Positions 1 through 5,148 of a stretch of 6,311 bases of DNA are shown here, in pieces. Numbering within the stretch: the first letter of the stretch is position 1; every line of letters begins with the position of its first letter. A program made the translations under genes and the position numbers. The DNA is taken from positions 1 through 6,311 of the forward strand of contig JAFAEH010000356.1 in the NCBI GenBank assembly GCA_023424135.1, read 5' to 3'. The notes beneath the pieces were generated by a model that saw only the letters and a list, made by a program, of their open reading frames with translations, was not told the origin of the DNA and did no database searches. This stretch comes from Actinomycetes bacterium (GTDB taxonomy: Bacteria; Actinomycetota; Actinomycetes; Actinomycetales; Cellulomonadaceae).

Positions 1-641
1 AGCGAGGAGCACACCGCGATCGCGAGCACGAGCAGCGCGAGACGCGCGTCGTGCAGCGCCGGCCCGGCGCCGCCCGCGAGGAACGGCGCGAGGACGAGAG
101 CACCCGCGGCCATCGCGACCGCGAGCCCGCTCGCGCCGGGCGCACCCGAGCGCGCGACCCGGCGCCCGAGCAGGATGTACCCGGCCCAGCACGCCGCGGC
201 CACGCCGATGGCGACCAGGCCCGTCGCCGCGCCGGGGCCGGTGTCGAGGCTGACGCCGGCCAGCAGCACGACGCCGACCGCGGCCACGCCGATCGCCCCG
301 CGCTCGCGCCACCCCGACCCGGTGACGGCCGCGACGGCCACGGGGCCGAGGAACTCCAGCGCGACGGCCGTGCCGAGCGGCAGCCGCTCGATCGCGACGT
401 AGAACGCGACGTTCATGGTCGCCAGGACCACGCCGAACAGCGCGGTGACCGCCAGGCGGCGCGGCTCCCACAGGGCGCGCACGCGCCACGGCCGGCGCCA
501 CGCCAGCAGCAGGACCCCCGCGACCGCGACCCGCAGCCACGCGACCGTGCCGGCCGGCAGCACCGCGAACAGCCCGACCGCGACCGCCGCGCCGAGGTAC
601 TGCGTGAGCCCGGAGAGGACGAACAGCGCGGGGGCGGGCAC
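1..641 (-). CDS. EamA/DMT-family transporter, RhtA-like (3' end cut off)
   Basis: Predicted inner-membrane exporter of the drug/metabolite transporter superfamily. The nearest named relative I recognise is RhtA (threonine/homoserine efflux); the substrate here is inferred, not shown. 213 residues are visible of the usual 280-300. The first EamA repeat (about residues 5-130) contains WLRVAVAG, then AFYVAIERLPLGTAVALEFLGP (about 79-100), which is typical of the RhtA subgroup. The second repeat begins near residue 140 and runs off the window. The GTG start at 641-639 is forced from upstream: an in-frame TAG lies four codons before it, with no other start codon between. The N-terminus (VPAPALFVLSG) matches what I expect for the family. 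No Shine-Dalgarno sequence is visible before it, so initiation may be leaderless or coupled to the permease gene ending 47 nt upstream. Family call is firm; substrate is open. Confidence 0.87.
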   Translation of the reverse strand, partial: MPAPALFVLSGLTQYLGAAVAVGLFAVLPAGTVAWLRVAVAGVLLLAWRRPWRVRALWEPRRLAVTALFGVVLATMNVAFYVAIERLPLGTAVALEFLGPVAVAAVTGSGWRERGAIGVAAVGVVLLAGVSLDTGPGAATGLVAIGVAAACWAGYILLGRRVARSGAPGASGLAVAMAAGALVLAPFLAGGAGPALHDARLALLVLAIAVCSS

Positions 642-667
642 GGCGCCAGGCTACGCGGCGCCGTGCC

Positions 668-682
668 CGCCCCCGCGGGGCG
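668..682 (-). terminator. GC-only hairpin after the AglG-like gene
   Basis: A 6-bp perfect stem (CGCCCC / GGGGCG) with a 3-nt loop starts 6 nt past the permease stop codon. A competing fold pairs GGCGCC at 657-662 with GGCGCC at 679-684. There is no T-run, as is common for high-GC actinomycete hairpins, so it may be a weak terminator, an mRNA 3'-end stabiliser, or simply GC-rich sequence. If it terminates, the EamA gene is outside the sugar operon. Confidence 0.35.
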
Positions 683-688
683 CCCCGG

Positions 689-1627
689 TCAGCCCTTGAC
701 GGACCCCGCGAGCAGCCCGCGCACGAAGTACCGCTGCAGCGCGAGGAACACGACGAGCGGCACGACCATCGCGACGAACGCACCCGCGGACAGCAGGTGC
801 CACTGCGACCCGCGGGTGCCCGCGAGCTCCGCGATGCGCACCGTCAGCGGCGCGACGTCGGGGGTGCCGCCGACGAACACGAGCGCGACGAGCAGGTCGT
901 TCCACACCCACAGGAACTGGAAGATGCCGAACGACGCGATGGCCGGGGTCAGCAGCGGCAGCAGCACCCGGAAGAACACGGTGACGTGCCCCGCTCCGTC
1001 GACGCGGGCGGCCTCGACCAGCGACGCCGGGATGTCCTTCATGAAGTTGTGCAGCAGGTAGATCGCGAGCGGCAGCGCGAAGATCGAGTGCGACAGCCAC
1101 ACGACCCAGAACGAGCCCGCGAGCCCCCACGACACGTACTGCGTGAGCAACGGCAGCAGCGTGACCTGGATGGGGACCACCTGCAGCGCGAACACCGCGA
1201 CGAACAGCAGCTCACGGAACCGGAACTCCACCCACGCGAACGCGTACGCCGCGAGCAGCGCGAGCGAGATGGGGATGACGACGGCGGGCAGGGTGATGAC
1301 GAACGAGTTGACGAAGAACGTCGCGAAGCTCGTCGAGGAGCCGAACAGCACCTCGGTGTAGTTCTCCAGGGTCGCGGCGGGCGACGTGAAGAAGGTCCAC
1401 CAGCCGCTCGTGCGGATGTCCGACCGGGGCCGGATCGAGGTCACGAGGAGCCCGAACGTCGGGATGGTCCACAGGATCGCGAGGACGATCGCGATGCCGG
1501 ACGCCCACGGCGAGCTGAGCTTGCCCTTGGCGGCGATCGCGCGCTTCTCGGCCCGCGTGAGGCGCGGGGCCCGTCGCGTGTCGACCTCGGTCGGCTCGGT
1601 CAGCGACGTCGGCGGGATGGCGGTCAT
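689..1627 (-). CDS. Carbohydrate ABC transporter permease, AglG-like (MalG family)
   Basis: 312-residue inner-membrane subunit that, with the AglF-like partner, forms the sugar channel of an ABC importer. A polar N-terminal tail of about 38 residues precedes the first membrane segment (about 43-64). Others follow near 108-133, 140-162, 170-193, 230-252 and 280-298. The EAA loop that docks the ATPase is at about 199-228, with EAARVDGAG and a downstream LLPLLTP. The C-terminus, LQRYFVRGLLAGSVKG, is the hallmark end of MalG/AglG permeases. The motif SGWWTFF near 74-80 and IFQFLWVWNDLLVA near 235-248 resemble rhizobial AglG, but the long periplasmic insertion I recall in that protein is absent. 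The ATG at 1627 has GGAGGA upstream with 6-nt spacing and overlaps the preceding permease stop as ATGA, indicating translational coupling. The alpha-glucoside substrate is inferred from family resemblance only. Confidence 0.93.
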   Translation of the reverse strand: MTAIPPTSLTEPTEVDTRRAPRLTRAEKRAIAAKGKLSSPWASGIAIVLAILWTIPTFGLLVTSIRPRSDIRTSGWWTFFTSPAATLENYTEVLFGSSTSFATFFVNSFVITLPAVVIPISLALLAAYAFAWVEFRFRELLFVAVFALQVVPIQVTLLPLLTQYVSWGLAGSFWVVWLSHSIFALPLAIYLLHNFMKDIPASLVEAARVDGAGHVTVFFRVLLPLLTPAIASFGIFQFLWVWNDLLVALVFVGGTPDVAPLTVRIAELAGTRGSQWHLLSAGAFVAMVVPLVVFLALQRYFVRGLLAGSVKG

Positions 1628-2622
1628 CGGATCTCCTCCGCGAGCTTCAGCTGCCGCACGTTGTAGACGATGATGGGGATCACCAGCACGAACAGGATGA
1701 CCGCGAGGGCGGCGCCCAGTCCTTGGTTCCGTGCCGTGAAGCTCTGCGTGTAGTACTCGTACGCCACGATCGACGTGTTGAAGTTGCCGCCGGTCATGGT
1801 GCGCACGATGTCGAACACCTTGAGCGTCGCCATCGCGATGGTCGTGAGCACGACGACGAGCGCCGGCCGGATGGACGGGACCGTGATGAAGCGGAACATC
1901 GACAGACCGTGCAGGCCGTCGAGCCGCGCGGCCTCGACGATGTCGTCGGGGATCGCCTTGACCGCCGCGGACAGCACCGTCATCGCGAACCCGGCCTGGA
2001 TCCAGATCATGACGACGATGAGGAACAGGTTGTTCCACGGCTGCGCCTGGAGGAACTGCTGCGGTTCGAGCCCGATCCACACGAGGACCTGGTTGAGCAG
2101 GCCGGTCTGCTGGATGGTGCCCTGCACGGGCTTGTACTCGTAGACGAACTTCCAGATGATCGACGCCCCCACCAGGGAGATCGACATCGGCAGGAACACG
2201 AGGGTCTTGGCGAGGTACTCGAACCGCGTCCGGTCGACGAGCACGGCGTAGACGAGACCGAAGAGCGTCGAGACGAGCGGGACGAGCACGACCCACAGCG
2301 CCGTGTTGCGCAGCACGACCTGGAACTGGTCCTGCGTGAAGGCCGTGACGTAGTTGTCGACACCGACGAAGTTGCGGCCCCGCCCGTCACGGAAGGACAG
2401 CCACACGGTACGCATCGCCGGGTACAGCAGGCCGAACGTGAGGAAGAGCAGCGTCGGGCCGAGGAAGCCCAGCACGACGAGCCACGTGGGCGCGCGTCTG
2501 AGCCGGTCGATCCCCAGCAGGATCGCGCCCATCACCACGACGAAGAGCGCGATGGCCAGGACCATCAGCAGCAGCTTCTCGGGCGCGGACTCCGGGTGGA
2601 GCAACCAGTCCACGATGGTCAT
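1624..2622 (-). CDS. Carbohydrate ABC transporter permease, AglF-like (MalF family)
   Basis: 332-residue inner-membrane permease, partner of the AglG-like subunit. Membrane segments are at about 17-37, 48-69, 105-128, 140-160, 196-222, 254-272 and 302-320. The EAA loop is at about 224-253 (EAARLDGLHG, then VPSIRP). Stretches such as FLPMSISLVGASIIWKFVYE (about 143-162), WIQAGFAM (207-214) and LKVFDIVRTMTGG (267-279) match the AglF branch rather than MalF generally. I chose the ATG at 2622. A longer reading from a GTG at 2688 would begin inside a strong hairpin and adds a polar, non-family sequence. GAGGGG directly abuts the ATG with no spacing; it would sit 9 nt before an in-frame GTG at 2613 (residue 4), so the protein could be 329 residues. 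The gene follows the binding-protein gene after 102 nt and overlaps the next permease by 4 nt. Confidence 0.9.
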   Translation of the reverse strand: MTIVDWLLHPESAPEKLLLMVLAIALFVVVMGAILLGIDRLRRAPTWLVVLGFLGPTLLFLTFGLLYPAMRTVWLSFRDGRGRNFVGVDNYVTAFTQDQFQVVLRNTALWVVLVPLVSTLFGLVYAVLVDRTRFEYLAKTLVFLPMSISLVGASIIWKFVYEYKPVQGTIQQTGLLNQVLVWIGLEPQQFLQAQPWNNLFLIVVMIWIQAGFAMTVLSAAVKAIPDDIVEAARLDGLHGLSMFRFITVPSIRPALVVVLTTIAMATLKVFDIVRTMTGGNFNTSIVAYEYYTQSFTARNQGLGAALAVILFVLVIPIIVYNVRQLKLAEEIR

Positions 2623-2673
2623 CCCCTCGTCGTGCCGGCCGTCGTCGGCCGGGCATCCGGGTGCGGCGTAGAC

Positions 2674-2711
2674 CGGGGTGGGGGCCACCGTCGCCGGTGA
2701 CCCCCACCCCG
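2674..2711 (-). terminator. Strong intra-operon hairpin between binding protein and permease
   Basis: An 11-bp perfect outer stem (2674-2684 with 2701-2711, core GGGGTGGGGG / CCCCCACCCC) is followed by one mismatch, a 5-bp inner stem (CACCG / CGGTG) and a 4-nt loop. It starts 13 nt past the binding-protein stop. No T-run follows. Such a hairpin after the binding-protein gene is known in other ABC operons to protect the upstream message or cause partial termination, giving more binding protein than permease. That role here is inference; the structure itself is plain in the sequence. Confidence 0.75.
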
Positions 2712-2724
2712 CCGTGCTGGTGCG

Positions 2725-4098
2725 TCAGCTGCTGGGCCAGGCCGCCTCGATGTTGGCGAGCGTGGTCGCGGAGTCCTGCCCGGGGCTGATCCAGGCGGTC
2801 ATCTCGCGCCAGAACGCGCCCGTGCCGATGGCGCCGGGCATCTGGTCGGAGCCGTCGAACCGGAAGGTGTAGGACTCGTCGGTGAGCAGGTCGAACGACA
2901 GCTGGTCGATCGAGGACTGCAGGAGGCTGCGGTCCAGGCCGCTGTTCGCGCTGATCCAGCCCTGCCCTGTGACCTCGGCCTTGGCGTTGGCCCACTGCGG
3001 GCTCGACAGGTACGCGTGGAAGGCCTGCACCTCCGGGCGGTCCGAGAACGCGGTCACGAACTCGCCGCCACCGAGCAGCGGCTTGTCGTCGGCCGACGTG
3101 CCGGGCAGGTAGAACGCGTAGACGTCGCCGTCCTCCGCGACCGTCAGCCCCTCGTCCCAGTTGGCCTGATAGAAGTTGGCCGACCGGTGCAGGAAGCAGG
3201 TGCCGTCGGGGATGCCGTTGCCGGCCTCGTTCCACGGTGCGGTCGCGATCGACGCGACGTTGCCGAGGCCGCCGTTGACGTAGTCCTCGTTCTTGAGGAT
3301 GCCGCCGACCGCGTCGAGGGCCTCGACGACCTGCGGGTCGTCGAACGGGATCTCGTGGTTGACCCACTGGTCGTAGGCGTCGGGGCCGGCGGTGCGGAGC
3401 ATGACGTCCTCGAGCCAGTCGGTGGCCGGCCAGCCGGTCGCCTCGCCGGACTCGATGCCCGCGCACCACGGCTTGACGTCCGGGTGGTCGGCGACCATCT
3501 GGTCGGTGAGGTCGAGCAGCTCCTGCCACGTGGTCGGGATCTCGTAGCCGTTCTCCTCGAACGCCGACGGCGAGTACCAGACGAACGACTTGACGTTCGA
3601 GCCCAGCGGCGTGGCGTAGAGCGTGCCGTCGACCGTGCCGTAGTCGACCCAGCCCTCGGTGTAGTACTCGTCGGCGTTGTCGATGACGGACTGCGGCGCG
3701 GCGACGACCGCGTCGGGGAAGTCCGCGACGAGGGACTTGAGGAAGCCGGGCTGCGGGACGTACGCGATGTCCGGAGGGTTGCCGGCCTCGAGCCGCACCG
3801 GCAGCTGCGCCTCGAACTCGCGCGAGCCCTCGTAGTCGATCGTCGCGCCGGTGCAGTCCTCGAACGGCTTGTACGACGCGCGCTGCTCCTCGGCCTCGGG
3901 GTCGACGATCGAGGTGTAGACGGAGACGGTCTTGCCCGACAGGTCGCCGTACTGGTCGTAGTCGGCGCAGTCGAACGACGCCTCGGGCTCGGAGCCGCCC
4001 CCACCGCCGCCGTCACCGTCCGAGCAGGCCGTCAGGACGAGCCCGAGGCCCGCCACGCTCGCGGCGAGGGCGAGGCCCCGGCGCCTGGTCGTGCGCAT
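2725..4098 (-). CDS. Sugar ABC transporter substrate-binding lipoprotein, AglE-like
   Basis: 457-residue extracellular lipoprotein that captures sugar and delivers it to the permease pair. It has a basic n-region (RTTRRR), a hydrophobic core and lipobox L-T-A-C with the lipidated Cys at residue 25, then a Gly/Asp-rich linker to about residue 36. The rest is a group 1 extracellular solute-binding domain starting near DLSGKTVSVYTS (52-63). GSREFE (91-96), LEAGNPPDIA (102-111), CAGIESGEATGWPATDW (211-227) and WVNHEIPFDDP (244-254) match the AglE alpha-glucoside-binding branch. C211 and C300, and C44 and C82, could form disulfides. Two adjacent ATGs (4101, 4098) share one GGAGG; I took 4098 because its spacing (7 nt against 4) is better. 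An upstream frame to 4296 crosses the promoter region and lacks a signal sequence. It is probably controlled through the LacI-type palindrome upstream. Substrate is inferred from resemblance. Confidence 0.93.
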   Translation of the reverse strand: MRTTRRRGLALAASVAGLGLVLTACSDGDGGGGGGSEPEASFDCADYDQYGDLSGKTVSVYTSIVDPEAEEQRASYKPFEDCTGATIDYEGSREFEAQLPVRLEAGNPPDIAYVPQPGFLKSLVADFPDAVVAAPQSVIDNADEYYTEGWVDYGTVDGTLYATPLGSNVKSFVWYSPSAFEENGYEIPTTWQELLDLTDQMVADHPDVKPWCAGIESGEATGWPATDWLEDVMLRTAGPDAYDQWVNHEIPFDDPQVVEALDAVGGILKNEDYVNGGLGNVASIATAPWNEAGNGIPDGTCFLHRSANFYQANWDEGLTVAEDGDVYAFYLPGTSADDKPLLGGGEFVTAFSDRPEVQAFHAYLSSPQWANAKAEVTGQGWISANSGLDRSLLQSSIDQLSFDLLTDESYTFRFDGSDQMPGAIGTGAFWREMTAWISPGQDSATTLANIEAAWPSS

Positions 4099-4105
4099 CA
4101 TGTGT

Positions 4106-4110
4106 CCTCC
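4106..4110 (-). promoter_or_regulatory. Shine-Dalgarno GGAGG of the binding-protein gene, partly in a small hairpin
   Basis: GGAGG lies 4 nt before the first ATG (4101) and 7 nt before the second (4098), which favours the second start. Its first two G residues are also the end of a perfect 5-bp stem with a 4-nt loop at 4109-4122 (CCACG / CGTGG), so the site may be partly occluded in the mRNA. Confidence 0.7.
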
Positions 4111-4163
4111 ACGTCGTCGTGGTGCATGGGTGGCATGTCCCCCCTGCGGGAGTGCCTGCGTCG

Positions 4164-4192
4164 ATGCAAGTGCGTTTGCGCAAACGTTGCAA
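4164..4192 (-). promoter_or_regulatory. Possible weak promoter for the sugar importer operon
   Basis: On the minus strand TTGCAA (4192-4187, 4 of 6 matches to TTGACA) and TTGCAT (4169-4164, 3 of 6 matches to TATAAT) are separated by 17 nt. The LacI-type palindrome fills that spacer almost exactly, the classic arrangement for repression. The -10 match is poor, so the placement is tentative; the 249-nt intergenic region must contain the promoter somewhere. Confidence 0.25.
4173..4186. promoter_or_regulatory. LacI-family operator palindrome
   Basis: CGTTTGCGCAAACG is a perfect 14-bp palindrome with a central CG step, the form typical of LacI-family repressor sites. It lies 72 nt upstream of the first start codon (4101) of the sugar importer operon, where sugar-responsive LacI regulators usually bind in actinomycetes. 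The regulator gene is not in the window. Confidence 0.65.
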
Positions 4193-4234
4193 CACCGACG
4201 GGGCGTCATGAGGGTCACGATTCGGTTACACCGG

Positions 4235-4260
4235 CCGCGGACCCGGTGGCGGGTCCACGG
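4235..4260. repeat. Inverted repeat in the intergenic region
   Basis: A 7-bp perfect stem (GGACCCG / CGGGTCC) with a 4-nt loop is extended by one mismatch and 3 further pairs (CCG / CGG). It sits between the phosphatase terminator and the importer operator. It could be a second, backup terminator for the serS operon or a regulator site upstream of the importer promoter; the sequence does not decide. Confidence 0.5.
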
Positions 4261-4320
4261 ACGCACGCCGGGCGCGCGCGGCGTGGCGGCGAGCACCGAG
4301 GTGGCCGGCGCTCTCTCCGT

Positions 4321-4345
4321 CGAGGCGTCGGGCGTCGACGCCTCG
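4321..4345 (-). terminator. Hairpin terminator after the HAD phosphatase gene
   Basis: A perfect 10-bp stem (CGAGGCGTCG / CGACGCCTCG) with a 5-nt loop begins 6 nt past the phosphatase stop. There is no T-tract downstream, which is usual for this GC content. Its position between a housekeeping operon and a separately regulated operon supports a terminator role. Confidence 0.65.
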
Positions 4346-4350
4346 GCGCG

Positions 4351-5148
4351 TCAGCGCAGCACGCGCCGGAGGACCTCGACCGCGCCGTCGTCCTCGATGG
4401 TGCCCGTGACCTCGTCCGCCGCGGCCCGCACGGCCTCGCTCGCGTGACCCATCGCGACGCCGCACGCGGCCCAGCGCAGCATCTCGGCGTCGTTCTCGCC
4501 GTCGCCCAGCGCGAGCGTCTCGTACGGCTCGACGCCGAGCTCACGACGCACGTCCTCGAGCGCGCTCGCCTTCGTCACGCCGCCCGGCGTGAGGTCGAGC
4601 CACGCCGACCAGCCGACCGCGTACGTGACCTCGCGCAGCCCGACCCGCTCGACGAGCGCGTGGAACTCCTCGGGCGTGCTGTCGGGCGCCCGCACCACGA
4701 CGCGCGTCGCCGGTGCCGACGCGAGCTCCTTGAGCGTCGCGACCGTCTGCTCCCCCGTGAGCTCGTTCTGCGGGAACGGCTGCGACACCAGGAACCCGAC
4801 GCCGAGGTCCTCGACCGCGAACAGCGCGTCCGGCAGCTCCAGCGCGAGCGTCCGCAACGCCGGTCCGGGGTCGAACGTCACGGTGCGCACCAGCGCGTAC
4901 CCGTCCGGCTCGTCGGGATCGAGGCGCGCCGTCACCGCGCCGTTCGACGCGACCACGTACCCGGACGTCAGACCCAGGTCCGCGGCGACACGCGTCGCCG
5001 AGTGCACCGCGCGCCCCGTCGCGACCACCACGTGCACGCCCGCCTCGACGAGCGCCGCGACGCCCGCGCGGACGTCCGCGGAGATCACCCCGTCGTAGGA
5101 CATGAGCGTGCCGTCGACGTCGAGCGCGACGAGGCGCGTGCGGCTCAC
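4351..5148 (-). CDS. Cof-type HAD-IIB family phosphatase
   Basis: 265-residue predicted cytoplasmic Mg2+-dependent phosphatase of the haloacid dehalogenase superfamily, subclass IIB, whose known members dephosphorylate sugar phosphates, phosphorylated cofactors and similar small molecules. All catalytic motifs are intact: motif I DVDGT with D10 (nucleophile) and D12; motif II T44 in ATGR; SNG at 68-70; motif III K193 in GGVTKASAL; motif IV GDGEND with D216, N219 and D220. The region between about 85 and 185 is the C2 cap that sets substrate choice. The length is normal. The GTG start at 5148 has GGAG 8 nt upstream, inside serS, and overlaps the serS stop as GTGA, so translation is probably coupled. 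A HAD phosphatase next to serS recurs in actinomycetes as far as I recall, but its role there is not settled. The substrate cannot be told from sequence. Confidence 0.92.
   Translation of the reverse strand: MSRTRLVALDVDGTLMSYDGVISADVRAGVAALVEAGVHVVVATGRAVHSATRVAADLGLTSGYVVASNGAVTARLDPDEPDGYALVRTVTFDPGPALRTLALELPDALFAVEDLGVGFLVSQPFPQNELTGEQTVATLKELASAPATRVVVRAPDSTPEEFHALVERVGLREVTYAVGWSAWLDLTPGGVTKASALEDVRRELGVEPYETLALGDGENDAEMLRWAACGVAMGHASEAVRAAADEVTGTIEDDGAVEVLRRVLR

Noticed and set aside
51..1061. Plus-strand open frame of 336 codons opposite the EamA and AglG-like genes
   Set aside because: It is an Arg/Ala/Gly/Asp-rich shadow spanning two real genes on the other strand and the gap between them.
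2623..2688. N-terminal extension of the AglF-like protein to a GTG at 2688
   Set aside because: The start would lie inside the strong intergenic hairpin, without a usable ribosome-binding site, and the extra 22 residues are polar and unlike the family.
1723..2700. Plus-strand open frame of 325 codons opposite the AglF-like gene
   Set aside because: It is low-complexity, dominated by Arg, Asp, His and Glu, and is the mirror of a clear permease gene.
4002..4024. Short GGC-rich run as a possible repeat
   Set aside because: It encodes the Gly/Asp linker just after the lipoprotein cysteine, an ordinary feature of such binding proteins.
4102..4296. Upstream extension of the binding-protein frame
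   Set aside because: It would translate the operator and promoter region and bury the clear lipoprotein signal peptide inside the protein.
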